Source of the DNA: Brachionus manjavacas
Lineage: Eukaryota; Rotifera; Eurotatoria; Ploima; Brachionidae
Direction: 5' to 3'
DNA length: 64,000 nucleotides
NCBI GenBank assembly: GCA_019054805.1
Contig: JAHQIY010000011.1
Coordinates: forward strand, 1,431,001-1,495,000
Part shown: in pieces, positions 35,221-46,477 of the stretch
How positions within the stretch are numbered: the first letter of the stretch is position 1
How the letters are laid out: the number at the start of each line of letters is the position of its first letter
Notes under the pieces: generated by a model
The model's input: the letters and a program-made list of their open reading frames with translations, nothing else
Databases searched by the model: none
What the model was told of the DNA's origin: nothing
Position numbers and translations under genes: made by a program

Positions 35221-35434
35221 AAATATTTTGTAGTTTATATTATATTTTTACATTTACTTATGCTTTGCAAATAAATCAATTAAGTCAACTCCTTAATTTA
35301 GTTGTATATGATGCTCCTATTATTTTCAATTCGTTTTAAATTTAAACATTATTTTTGAAGAAATCGCAAAAAAACTATATTTTTTTTATTTTTTTATAAT
35401 GCTTCGATGATTTAAAAAAAAATAAAAACACAAA

Positions 35435-35853
35435 TTAAAATCGTTTAAATAAACTTATCAAAGAAGTTAAAGATAACAAAAATGTAACAAAATTGTTTGA
35501 AAGGAATTTCGATGTAAAATTACAATTTTCGCCAGTACAACAGAATCTTTCGTAATCTACCCCCAAAAGACTAGCTTTTCCTTCTACACATGATGTTGAA
35601 CAACCTCTGTTGTAAACAGTTACTCCTAAAACTGTGCCTTTATCTTTCTGTTAAAAATTGAATAATTTTAAAAATTTAATAAAATTTGAGAAACTTAAAA
35701 AGTTACAAAGCATTTGCTATCACTGTCTGAACAGTCATCTGATTGGGCTGAAGATACTGTCGTACAACCGGTACAAGTGTAGCATTTTAGAGCATCTGTT
35801 CGTGTTAAAATGCATGCAATTGTAAGAGTAAAAATAATTGCGAATGATCTCAT
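35435..35853 (-). CDS. Ly6/uPAR (three-finger) family secreted protein, 119 aa, copy 1
   Basis: Two exons on the minus strand: 35707-35853 (49 codons) and 35435-35647 (70 codons plus stop), split by a 59-bp GT..AG intron (35648-35706). The protein has a signal peptide (MRSFAIIFTLTIACILTRTDA), then LKCYTCTGC, RGCSTSC and FCCTGENCN. The ten cysteines in the mature part (24, 27, 30, 41, 48, 65, 69, 85, 86, 91) and the closing CC....CN signature are diagnostic of the LU three-finger fold. A hydrophobic tail (about residues 102-115, FVTFLLSLTSLISLF) fits a GPI-attachment signal, although it ends in KRF. Such proteins usually sit on the cell surface and modulate receptors or cell contacts. The ligand is unknown. 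A TATA box lies about 60 bp upstream. Three further complete copies follow in the array. Confidence 0.85.
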
Positions 35854-35910
35854 GTTGAAATTGGTCAATTTGATTTTACTTTTGGTAATTAAATTTACTT
35901 TTTCAACAGC

Positions 35911-35919
35911 TATTTATAT
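35911..35919 (-). promoter_or_regulatory. TATA box of Ly6 copy 1
   Basis: On the minus strand CATATAAATAG lies about 58-66 nt upstream of the ATG. The same sequence is kept at every unit, including those whose Ly6 body is deleted (38173, 40435, 42704, 53447). Confidence 0.6.
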
Positions 35920-36380
35920 GGTGATATGATTATTTTATCCTCATGACAACTCAAAACAAACAAATCGCTAAAAAATTAACTCAGATTTAATATTCTTTTT
36001 TCTAATTCTTTTTTTCAATTTTTTTCAAAACAACAACAATTTTTTGAAATTTAAAAGGATTTGAATTAGTTTTTGCAATTACGTAAATGGAACTTTGTTT
36101 GAACTAAATATTTCATAGCTAAAATCGAAAATATATCAAAAATACCTGTTACCTTTCAAATTTTTACCTAAGTTTTTGATTAAGATTCAAGATCATTTTG
36201 GTCTTAATTTATTAAAAAATGATTGAACAATTTCTAAATTAATTATATTAATTCGGAATAGTCTAGAAAATGATTTAATCTATTTTTTTTGTTAAACTAA
36301 GCTTTAACCATTTCTCCTAGTTTTAAATTATAAAATATTTAATAGACTAAACGCATTGAATTAAATTACGTAAAATTAAT

Positions 36381-36422
36381 TTTGACCCCATAACAAGTTA
36401 AAAAGCTTGTTGAAGGGTCAAA
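36381..36422. repeat. Conserved hairpin in each unit
   Basis: TTTGACCC pairs with GGGTCAAA and the inner AACAAG pairs with CTTGTT around a short loop. The sequence is unchanged in all units where the segment is present (for example 38643, 40905, 51650, 56434, 60360). A second AT-rich double hairpin (CTCAATATT..AATATTGAG) lies at about 36700-36737. Confidence 0.7.
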
Positions 36423-37520
36423 GTTTGAAAGCTTTAAAGATTTATTTCTTCGTCGACCAAAAATTGAATTGATAAAGGAAATTTTATTGAAAATTTATCT
36501 TTAAAAACTAGCTTTTTTAAACACTTTCTTCGTTTTTAGATCTAAAGCTTTACTACATCTTTGAAACCTTAAAAATTTTATATTATTATCGGTCTGCTGC
36601 TTTTTGTGATTAACGAAAAGAAGCACAATATTGAAAACTTCATTTTTTTAAATAATTTAAAAAATTGACTCTCTTAATTATTTATTTTTTCAAAAATAAA
36701 TAATCTCAATATTAAAAAAAAATATTAATATTGAGAGTTACTTTATATCAATTAAATTTTTCTTTTAATTTTTTATTCAAATTTTTTGCAATTATAAATT
36801 CAAGAATATAACGGATAAATCTTTTAATTGATTAATTTGAAAAGATTTAAATTTAAAAATCGTTTGGAAAATAATTTTGATCAATTTTTCTTTTTGGTAG
36901 TCACAGTTTTATATAACTCTACTTGTATTAGCTTTAAAAAAATATATAAATATTCTCATACTGTTATAAAAACTCTAGACAATATTGATCAAAAATCATT
37001 TTTTCTTTTTAAATGAATAAATTTCAGTGAAATTTCAGAATGGCCTCCGTTTTTTCATTTGGGACATAATTCATTTTAATTATTTTTATTACCATTTCTA
37101 ATGAGCTTTTTATAAATATATAATTTTAGGAAACCATCTAAGACCATTAAATGAAAAAAATACAGCCAGATGTCAATTAAGTTAGTCGATGCATATTTTA
37201 ACTCCAGGGTTTAAGGATGAAAAAGTTTTATTTAAAAAAAAAGAATTTTATTCTTAAAAAAATCTAAAAATAACTCCAAATTGTGAAAAGCTTTTTTTTT
37301 AAATGTATACCAAAACAAGCAATAACCGACGTCTGCTAATTGTTGTAGGAGTCATGATCGGTGTTTACTTTTTCTCGAGAATAATTTTTTCCAAATAATG
37401 GAACGATTGAACTAAATACATAAAACTAAGAAACATACTTTTAAATAGTTAATTAAAAAGAAATTGAAGAAGCTGGGATCAACAGTTTGTTCAAAATTAC
37501 ATTGGAAAAAAATAAATACA

Positions 37521-37712
37521 TTAACGCCCGGAGGGGGTTTTTTAAACTCCTATTTGAAATTAAATATATAAGCTTTCCTTTTAATTATACTTTTTATTTA
37601 TTAATTACAAGAAAAATAAATAAAAATATAATGTCAAAGCGAGCTTTAGCTAAACTTGCTTTGAACAGCTAACTAAAGCTGATAATGATAATTCAGATCC
37701 TTCAGGCAATAC
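37521..37712 (+). mobile_element. Possible piggyBac-like 5' end (TTAA plus terminal motif and short frame)
   Basis: TTAA at 37521-37524 is followed by CGCCCGGAGGGGGTTTTTT and, 106 bp later, an ATG opening MSKRALAKLALN. A one-base shift then gives QLTKADNDNSDPSG, an acidic stretch typical of DNA-transposase N-termini. Unit 4 retains a longer version ending in a Cys-rich C-terminus. The terminal motif recurs inverted at 49875-49898. Similarity between the two continues a few bases outside the TTAA, which weakens the call. Equivalent segments lie at about 39784, 42050, 44317, 52794, 57577 and 61506. Confidence 0.35.
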
Positions 37713-37762
37713 ATTATTGAAGAAATCAATAAGAATTTATAGTGATAGAATAGTGATTTCTG

Positions 37763-38020
37763 GTTGATAAATAATTAGAAAATTGTCAAAATATTTATTT
37801 TACAATGATTTTATTAAATTTTTATATTTATTTTATTAAGTTAAAACTATATCTAAAATGCATCTTGTTCATCGAAATCCTTCTGTTCATTCACTGGCAT
37901 TGAGTGTTTAATCAAATCATCAACAAGTTCATCTAAAACTTTCTTAACTTCGGTGAATATCATAAAATCGTCAAGTTGGGAGCTAAATTTTTGTATTCAT
38001 GTTGATCAAATCACCACAAA
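37763..38020 (-). pseudogene. Inverted copy of the TRPA 3' end, copy 1
   Basis: Read on the minus strand this aligns with about 28312-28556 of the TRPA gene. The final segment DFMIFTEVKKVLDELVDD continues to DEQDAF and the stop, followed by the 3' UTR with AATAAA twice. A 1-nt insertion upstream (in the AATACAAAAATTTAGC stretch) shifts the frame, and there is no promoter or start of its own. In this copy GAAGAC (Glu-Asp) of the source has become AAACAC (Lys-His). It shows that the array captured part of the neighbouring gene. Confidence 0.85.
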
Positions 38021-38076
38021 CTATTTTTTTTAATTTAGAATTTTGAAAAATTGTAAAGATTGATTAATCATTCGAA

Positions 38077-38115
38077 TGCAATTGTAAGAGTAAAAATAAT
38101 TGCGAATGATCTCAT
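38077..38115 (-). pseudogene. Ly6 gene truncated to 13 codons (unit 2)
   Basis: Only MRSFAIIFTLTIA of the signal peptide remains, then the sequence runs into the preceding unit. The start codon and upstream TATA box are intact. Confidence 0.85.
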
Positions 38116-40025
38116 GTTGAAATTGGTCAATTTGATTTTACTTTTGGTAATTAAATTTACTTTTTCAACAGCTATTTATATGGTGATATGATTATTTTAT
38201 CCTCATGACAACTCAAAACAAACAAATCGCTAAAAAATTAACTCAGATTTAATATTCTTTTTTCTAATTCTTTTTTTCAATTTTTTTCAAAACAACAACA
38301 ATTTTTTGAAATTTAAAAGGATTTGAATTAGTTTTTGCAATTACGTAAATGGAACTTTGTTTGAACTAAATATTTCATAGCTAAAATCGAAAATATATCA
38401 AAAATACCTGTTACCTTTCAAATTTTTACCTAAGTTTTTGATTAAGATTCAAGATCATTTTGGTCTTAATTTATTAAAAAATGATTGAACAATTTCTAAA
38501 TTAATTATATTAATTCGGAATAGTCTAGAAAATGATTTAATCTATTTTTTTTGTTAAACTAAGCTTTAACCATTTCTCCTAGTTTTAAATTATAAAATAT
38601 TTAATAGACTAAACGCATTGAATTAAATTACGTAAAATTAATTTTGACCCCATAACAAGTTAAAAAGCTTGTTGAAGGGTCAAAGTTTGAAAGCTTTAAA
38701 GATTTATTTCTTCGTCGACCAAAAATTGAATTGATAAAGGAAATTTTATTGAAAATTTATCTTTAAAAACTAGCTTTTTTAAACACTTTCTTCGTTTTTA
38801 GATCTAAAGCTTTACTACATCTTTGAAACCTTAAAAATTTTATATTATTATCGGTCTGCTGCTTTTTGTGATTAACGAAAAGAAGCACAATATTGAAAAC
38901 TTCATTTTTTTAAATAATTTAAAAAAATTGACTCTCTTAATTATTTATTTTTTCAAAAATAAATAATCTCAATATTAAAAAAAATATTAATATTGAGAGT
39001 TACTTTATATCAATTAAATTTTTCTTTTAATTTTTTATTCAAATTTTTTGCAATTATAAATTCAAGAATATAACGGATAAATCTTTTAATTGATTAATTT
39101 GAAAAGATTTAAATTTAAAAATCGTTTGGAAAATAATTTTGATCAATTTTTCTTTTTGGTAGTCACAGTTTTATATAACTCTACTTGTATTAGCTTTAAA
39201 AAAATATATAAATATTCTCATACTGTTATAAAAACTCTAGACAATATTGATCAAAAATCATTTTTTCTTTTTAAATGAATAAATTTCAGTGAAATTTCAG
39301 AATGGCCTCCGTTTTTTCATTTGGGACATAATTCATTTTAATTATTTTTATTACCATTTCTAATGAGCTTTTTATAAATATATAATTTTAGGAAACCATC
39401 TAAGACCATTAAATGAAAAAAATACAGCCAGATGTCAATTAAGTTAGTCGATGCATATTTTAACTCCAGGGTTTAAGGATGAAAAAGTTTTATTTAAAAA
39501 AAAAGAATTTTATTCTTAAAAAAATCTAAAAATAACTCCAAATTGTGAAAAGCTTTTTTTTTAAATGTATACCAAAACAAGCAATAACCGACGTCTGCTA
39601 ATTGTTGTAGGAGTCATGATCGGTGTTTACTTTTTCTCGAGAATAATTTTTTTCCAAATAATGGAACGATTGAACTAAATACATAAAACTAAGAAACATA
39701 CTTTTAAATAGTTAATTAAAAAGAAATTGAAGAAGCTGGGATCAACAGTTTGTTCAAAATTACATTGGAAAAAAATAAATACATTAACGCCCGGAGGGGG
39801 TTTTTTAAACTCCTATTTGAAATTAAATATATAAGCTTTCCTTTTAATTATACTTTTTATTTATTAATTACAAGAAAAATAAATAAAAATATAATGTCAA
39901 AGCGAGCTTTAGCTAAACTTGCTTTGAACAGCTAACTAAAGCTGATAATGATAATTCAGATCCTTCAGGCAATACATTATTGAAGAAATCAATAAGAATT
40001 TATAGTGATAGAATAGTGATTTCTG

Positions 40026-40283
40026 GTTGATAAATAATTAGAAAATTGTCAAAATATTTATTTTACAATGATTTTATTAAATTTTTATATTTATTTTATT
40101 AAGTTAAAACTATATCTAAAATGCATCTTGTTCATCGAAATCCTTCTGTTCATTCACTGGCATTGAGTGTTTAATCAAATCATCAACAAGTTCATCTAAA
40201 ACTTTCTTAACTTCGGTGAATATCATAAAATCGTCAAGTTGGGAGCTAAATTTTTGTATTCATGTTGATCAAATCACCACAAA
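40026..40283 (-). pseudogene. Inverted copy of the TRPA 3' end, copy 2
   Basis: Same as copy 1, including the Lys-His change and the frameshift. With the truncated Ly6 start at 40339-40377 and TATA at 40435-40443 it forms the second fusion mini-gene. Confidence 0.85.
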
Positions 40284-40338
40284 CTATTTTTTTAATTTAG
40301 AATTTTGAAAAATTGTAAAGATTGATTAATCATTCGAA

Positions 40339-42607
40339 TGCAATTGTAAGAGTAAAAATAATTGCGAATGATCTCATGTTGAAATTGGTCAATTTGATTT
40401 TACTTTTGGTAATTAAATTTACTTTTTCAACAGCTATTTATATGGTGATATGATTATTTTATCCTCATGACAACTCAAAACAAACAAATCGCTAAAAAAT
40501 TAACTCAGATTTAATATTCTTTTTTCTAATTCTTTTTTTCAATTTTTTTTCAAAACAACAACAATTTTTTGAAATTTAAAAGGATTTGAATTAGTTTTTG
40601 CAATTACGTAAATGGAACTTTGTTTGAACTAAATATTTCATAGCTAAAATCGAAAATATATCAAAAATACCTGTTACCTTTCAAATTTTTACCTAAGTTT
40701 TTGATTAAGATTCAAGATCATTTTGGTCTTAATTTATTAAAAAATGATTGAACAATTTCTAAATTAATTATATTAATTCGGAATAGTCTAGAAAATGATT
40801 TAATCTATTTTTTTTGTTAAACTAAGCTTTAACCATTTCTCCTAGTTTTAAATTATAAAATATTTAATAGACTAAACGCATTGAATTAAATTACGTAAAA
40901 TTAATTTTGACCCCATAACAAGTTAAAAAGCTTGTTGAAGGGTCAAAGTTTGAAAGCTTTAAAGATTTATTTCTTCGTCGACCAAAAATTGAATTGATAA
41001 AGGAAATTTTATTGAAAATTTATCTTTAAAAACTAGCTTTTTTAAACACTTTCTTCGTTTTTAGATCTAAAGCTTTACTACATCTTTGAAACCTTAAAAA
41101 TTTTATATTATTATCGGTCTGCTGCTTTTTGTGATTAACGAAAAGAAGCACAATATTGAAAACTTCATTTTTTTAAATAATTTAAAAAAATTGACTCTCT
41201 TAATTATTTATTTTTTCAAAAATAAATAATCTCAATATTAAAAAAAAATATTAATATTGAGAGTTACTTTATATCAATTAAATTTTTCTTTTAATTTTTT
41301 ATTCAAATTTTTTGCAATTATAAATTCAAGAATATAACGGATAAATCTTTTAATTGATTAATTTGAAAAGATTTAAATTTAAAAATCGTTTGGAAAATAA
41401 TTTTGATCAATTTTTCTTTTTGGTAGTCACAGTTTTATATAACTCTACTTGTATTAGCTTTAAAAAAATATATAAATATTCTCATACTGTTATAAAAACT
41501 CTAGACAATATTGATCAAAAATCATTTTTTCTTTTTAAATGAATAAATTTCAGTGAAATTTCAGAATGGCCTCCGTTTTTTCATTTGGGACATAATTCAT
41601 TTTAATTATTTTTATTACCATTTCTAATGAGCTTTTTATAAATATATAATTTTAGGAAACCATCTAAGACCATTAAATGAAAAAAATACAGCCAGATGTC
41701 AATTAAGTTAGTCGATGCATATTTTAACTCCAGGGTTTAAGGATGAAAAAGTTTTATTTAAAAAAAAAGAATTTTATTCTTAAAAAATCTAAAAATAACT
41801 CCAAATTGTGAAAAGCTTTTTTTTTTTTTAAATGTATACCAAAACAAGCAATAACCGACGTCTGCTAATTGTTGTAGGAGTCATGATCGGTGTTTACTTT
41901 TTCTCGAGAATAATTTTTTTCCAAATAATGGAACGATTGAACTAAATACATAAAACTAAGAAACATACTTTTAAATAGTTAATTAAAAAGAAATTGAAGA
42001 AGCTGGGATCAACAGTTTGTTCAAAATTACATTGGAAAAAAATAAATACATTAACGCCCGGAGGGGGTTTTTTAAACTCCTATTTGAAATTAAATATATA
42101 AGCTTTCCTTTTAATTATACTTTTTATTTATTAATTACAAGAAAAATAAATAAAAATATAATGTCAAAGCGAGCTTTAGCTAAACTTGCTTTGAACAGCT
42201 AACTAAAGCTGATAATGATAATTCAGATCCTTCAGGCAATACATTATTGAAGAAATCAATAAGAATTTATAGTGATAGAATAGTGATTTCTGGTTGATAA
42301 ATAATTAGAAAATTGTCAAAATATTTATTTTACAATGATTTTATTAAATTTTTATATTTATTTTATTAAGTTAAAACTATATCTAAAATGCATCTTGTTC
42401 ATCGAAATCCTTCTGTTCATTCACTGGCATTGAGTGTTTAATCAAATCATCAACAAGTTCATCTAAAACTTTCTTAACTTCGGTGAATATCATAAAATCG
42501 TCAAGTTGGGAGCTAAATTTTTGTATTCATGTTGATCAAATCACCACAAACTATTTTTTTTTAATTTAGAATTTTGAAAAATTGTAAAGATTGATTAATC
42601 ATTCGAA
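40339..42607. repeat. Array unit 3 (short form, about 2269 bp)
   Basis: Same structure as unit 2. The truncated Ly6 start is at 40339-40377. Differences are mostly in homopolymer length, for example the T run near 41817-41829. Confidence 0.95.
42293..42550 (-). pseudogene. Inverted copy of the TRPA 3' end, copy 3
   Basis: Essentially identical to copies 1 and 2. With the Ly6 start at 42608-42646 and TATA at 42704-42712 it forms the third fusion mini-gene. Confidence 0.85.
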
Positions 42608-44429
42608 TGCAATTGTAAGAGTAAAAATAATTGCGAATGATCTCATGTTGAAATTGGTCAATTTGATTTTACTTTTGGTAATTAAATTTACTTTTTCAAC
42701 AGCTATTTATATGGTGATATGATTATTTTATCCTCATGACAACTCAAAACAAACAAATCGCTAAAAAATTAACTCAGATTTAATATTCTTTTTTCTAATT
42801 CTTTTTTTCAATTTTTTTTCAAAACAACAACAATTTTTTGAAATTTAAAAGGATTTGAATTAGTTTTTGCAATTACGTAAATGGAACTTTGTTTGAACTA
42901 AATATTTCATAGCTAAAATCGAAAATATATCAAAAATACCTGTTACCTTTCAAATTTTTACCTAAGTTTTTGATTAAGATTCAAGATCATTTTGGTCTTA
43001 ATTTATTAAAAAATGATTGAACAATTTCTAAATTAATTATATTAATTCGGAATAGTCTAGAAAATGATTTAATCTATTTTTTTTGTTAAACTAAGCTTTA
43101 ACCATTTCTCCTAGTTTTAAATTATAAAATATTTAATAGACTAAACGCATTGAATTAAATTACGTAAAATTAATTTTGACCCCATAACAAGTTAAAAAGC
43201 TTGTTGAAGGGTCAAAGTTTGAAAGCTTTAAAGATTTATTTCTTCGTCGACCAAAAATTGAATTGATAAAGGAAATTTTATTGAAAATTTATCTTTAAAA
43301 ACTAGCTTTTTTAAACACTTTCTTCGTTTTTAGATCTAAAGCTTTACTACATCTTTGAAACCTTAAAAATTTTATATTATTATCGGTCTGCTGCTTTTTG
43401 TGATTAACGAAAAGAAGCACAATATTGAAAACTTCATTTTTTTAAATAATTTAAAAAATTGACTCTCTTAATTATTTATTTTTTCAAAAATAAATAATCT
43501 CAATATTAAAAAAAATATTAATATTGAGAGTTACTTTATATCAATTAAATTTTTCTCTTAATTTTTTATTCAAATTTTTTGCAATTATAAATTCAAGAAT
43601 ATAACGGATAAATCTTTTAATTGATTAATTTGAAAAGATTTAAATTTAAAAATCGTTTGGAAAATAATTTTGATCAATTTTTCTTTTTGGTAGTCACAGT
43701 TTTATATAACTCTACTTGTATTAGCTTTAAAAAAATATATAAATATTCTCATACTGTTATAAAAACTCTAGACAATATTGATCAAAAATCATTTTTTCTT
43801 TTTAAATGAATAAATTTCAGTGAAATTTCAGAATGGCCTCCGTTTTTTCATTTGGGACATAATTCATTTTAATTATTTTTATTACCATTTCTAATGAGCT
43901 TTTTATAAATATATAATTTTAGGAAACCATCTAAGACCATTAAATGAAAAAAAAATACAGCCAGATGTCAATTAAGTTAGTCGATGCATATTTTAACTCC
44001 AGGGTTTAAGGATGAAAAAGTTTTATTTAAAAAAAAAAGAATTTTATTCTTAAAAAAATCTAAAAATAACTCCAAATTGTGAAAAGCTTTTTTTTTTTTA
44101 AATGTATACCAAAACAAGCAATAACCGACGTCTGCTAATTGTTGTAGGAGTCATGATCGGTGTTTACTTTTTCTCGAGAATAATTTTTTTCCAAATAATG
44201 GAACGATTGAACTAAATACATAAAACTAAGAAACATACTTTTAAATAGTTAATTAAAAAGAAATTGAAGAAGCTGGGATCAACAGTTTGTTCAAAATTAC
44301 ATTGGAAAAAAATAAATACATTAACGCCCGGAGGGGTTTTTTTAAACTCCTTTTTGAAATTAAATATATATAATTTCCTTTTAATTATTCTTTTTATATA
44401 TTTATTACAAGAAAAATAAATAAAAATAT

Positions 44430-44700
44430 AATGTCGAAGCGAGCTTCAGCTAAACTTGCTTTAAACAGCTAACTAAAGCTGATGATGATGATTCAGATCC
44501 TTCAGGCTAGTCTGATTTTTAAGAAGATCCCTTTGAATCTGATTGATGATAAGAAAAAATGTCAAATAAAGATATGTAATCTAAATATAGATAATATTAT
44601 CTCCATTGTTTCTAATAAATATTGGTGTAGTCCATGTAATAATATACTAAAGACAACAGCTGTTTGTCAAAAGTGTTTTGAAATAGGAAAAAGATTTTAA
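44430..44700 (+). pseudogene. Remnant of a DNA transposase: N-terminus joined to Cys-rich C-terminus
   Basis: MSKRASAKLALN is followed, one base out of frame, by LTKADDDDSDPSG, an acidic N-terminal stretch. The longest frame (44482-44700) ends in SNKYWCSPCNNILKTTAVCQ then KCFEIGKRF, with two C-x-x-C pairs spaced like the C-terminal zinc-binding domain of piggyBac-type transposases. The catalytic core is absent. This looks like an internally deleted element, and the other units have lost this part as well. The family assignment is tentative. Confidence 0.4.
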
Positions 44701-45007
44701 CTAATGGTAAAAGTATTTTTTTTAATTGAATTTATTTTTGCATTTAATGAATTTGTTTGCTTTAAAAATGCAAAATTATCCTAATTTTTTCTGAAATAAT
44801 GTAAAAAATAAATTTAGCATAACATAATTTTTAAATCGGTCTTTTTCTTTATAATAAAATTGTTTGTATTAACAAAATCAAAAAGATTTGTAAATGATAA
44901 AATTTAGCTCCATTTCAGTATTTAAATTAATTTTAAATTTAAAAATAAATTAAATACATTATTGAAGAAATCAATAAGAATTTATAGTGATAGAATAGTG
45001 ATTTCTG

Positions 45008-45265
45008 GTTGATAAATAATTAGAAAATTGTCAAAATATTTATTTTTCAATGATTTTATTAAATTTTTATATTTATTTTATTAAGTTAAAACTATATCTA
45101 AAATGCATCTTGTTCATCGAAATCCTTCTGTTCATTCACTGGCATTGAGTGTTCAATCAAATCATCAACAAGTTCATCTAAAGCTTTCTTAACTTCGGTG
45201 GATATCATAAAATCGTCAAGTTGGGAGCTAAATTTTTGTATTCATGTTGATCAAATCACCACAAA
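45008..45265 (-). pseudogene. Inverted copy of the TRPA 3' end, copy 4
   Basis: It is closer to the source gene at some sites than copies 1-3: it keeps ISTEV and Glu in DLIEHSM, but has Ala in KKALDEL. It is followed on the + strand by the full spacer, so it is not fused to a Ly6 start. Confidence 0.85.
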
Positions 45266-45315
45266 CTATTTTTTTTTAATTTAGAATTTTGAAAAATTGT
45301 AAAGATTGATTAATC

Positions 45316-46108
45316 ATTCGAAAAGTAATTTCAGATTTTAAAATATTTTTTATTTAATTTCAAGGAATTTAACTCAATAAAAATATATTTTTAATTAATA
45401 TTAATAATAATAAGCTACAGCAGGACGCCTGTGGAGCGAGACAAGATCTAGTTTCGCTATGGTAATTATAACTCATGGGAAAATTGTCACGTATTCAAAA
45501 AGTTCTAGAATATTTATCGAACTATCAATTTTGAAGTTCGGTCTTAAATCATAAGCTTATGATCAGTTAGTAACAAAACTTGACATTCCAAATTTAGCCA
45601 TATAAAAACAATAATAAATACAAATCCTAAAAATTTTAGATCTTTTGAATAATATTTTTCCCAAATCGAATATCCGATCTTTAAAATAAAATAAAACAAA
45701 TCATGAATTGAATTTTTATTCCAATTTAATTCTTGTGCCAGGAACTACGCACCATATAGGTTAACATCTCATAACAAAGCATTTGAGATCAAAAATGTAT
45801 CAAAAAAATTGCTAGTTACTCCAATAAATGTGTGTAGTCATGATCCTTCTTAGCACTATGAATCTACAAAGCACACTTTCCTTTTGTGAGAATACTCTTT
45901 AGGTTACAAGACATGTTTTATTCAAATAATTAATATCATAAATACCCAAATATCTGTTTTTTTTTAACAATGAATTACTGGCTTTTATTAATTTTAAAAA
46001 TTACGTTCCCTTCCAAATTAATCTATCTCAGAGACACTATCCATACGATGATTTAATATTTTTAAATAATAAAATTTTTTGTCTCTTTTATTCTCTTTTT
46101 TTTTTATC
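45316..46108. repeat. Unit spacer D
   Basis: This AT-rich segment contains a GC-richer core (GCAGGACGCCTGTGGAGCGA near 45418). It is repeated at 54205-54991, 58130-58916 and 62059-62831 with small indels, such as the loss of about 12 bp near 62397. No coding potential or RNA fold was recognised. Confidence 0.85.
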
Positions 46109-46420
46109 TTTATTTCCACTTTTTTTTCTTTGTGTTTAATTTCTATAAGTAACTTATGTATGTAAGGGTTTCAGGACTAAATTTATTAAAATGCCTTAAA
46201 AATTTTAAAGCATTGAACGATAAATCGCAGACATACAAAATTTTGACTGTAATTTAATTTCATTGATTCTAAGAAAGCCTTCGATATCATACTCCGAGAG
46301 GCCATGTAGGCCATTTTAAGATCTTAAGCCAGCCACAGAAGAAAGTTCACTTGATAAAGCTCATCTATGAGAAAAACGGGTGTAACTTAACATAAATATT
46401 TTGTAGTTTATATTATATTA
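46109..46420. repeat. Start of a unit, cut by the composite insertion
   Basis: It matches the left end of full units including the RT relic (46259 on) and stops at TTATATTA. The stretch 46017-46420 is present again at 50115-50517 on the other side of the insertion. Confidence 0.9.
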
Positions 46421-46477
46421 GTGTTTCATCTTGAACGAAAAAAAATTTTTGTTTTCAAATAGTCGTAAGCAAAAAAA

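Larger units (their letters stand above)
34936..38076. repeat. Array unit 1 (full left part, ends at short junction)
   Basis: Left to right: an RT motif-A relic (35096-35220), the Ly6 gene on the minus strand (35435-35853), a spacer with two hairpin regions, a TTAA-flanked CGCCCGGAGGGG motif (37521), the MSKRALAKLALN short frame (37631), and the inverted TRPA 3' fragment (37763-38020). The unit then joins at TTCGAA/TGCAATTG (38076/38077) to the truncated Ly6 start of unit 2. Unlike full units 6 and 7 it lacks the roughly 0.75-kb spacer found at 45316-46108. Confidence 0.9.
37763..38181 (-). other. Fusion mini-gene: Ly6 promoter and ATG joined to the TRPA 3' end (unit 2/1 junction)
   Basis: On the minus strand, in order: TATA box (38173-38181), start codon (38113-38115), 13 codons of the Ly6 signal peptide (38077-38115), then the junction, giving F-E and a stop. 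The TRPA-derived 3' segment with two AATAAA signals follows. A transcript would be about 350 nt with a 15-codon frame, so if expressed it is effectively non-coding and sense to TRPA mRNA. Expression is an inference. Confidence 0.55.
38077..40338. repeat. Array unit 2 (short form, 2262 bp)
   Basis: It begins with the truncated Ly6 start (38077-38115, minus). It lacks the rest of the Ly6 gene, the RT relic and the spacer, and otherwise matches unit 1 almost base for base, differing mainly in A/T run lengths. It ends at the same TTCGAA/TGCAATTG junction. Confidence 0.95.
42608..46108. repeat. Array unit 4 (short start, extra segment, full spacer)
   Basis: It starts like units 2 and 3 (truncated Ly6 at 42608-42646). 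It diverges from about 44330 and carries about 445 bp (44507-44951) absent elsewhere. After the TRPA fragment it does not use the short junction but continues through the spacer at 45316-46108, which is shared with units 5b, 6 and 7. It is therefore a hybrid of short and full forms. Confidence 0.85.

Noticed and set aside
35435..35853. Reading the three-finger protein as a venom-type toxin
   Set aside because: The GPI-like C-terminal tail, the ten-cysteine LU pattern and the absence of other toxin features favour an ordinary Ly6/uPAR surface protein.
36828..37016. Repeated 62-codon frame in most units (also 39090, 41354, 43621, 56877, 60806)
   Set aside because: It begins at TTG rather than ATG, has AT-driven composition, is broken by indels in unit 5, and shows no motif. 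Its repetition only reflects the array.
37487..37672. Repeated 61-codon frame in most units
   Set aside because: It starts at TTG. Only the short MSKRALAKLALN part has an ATG, and that is better explained as a transposase relic than as a gene.
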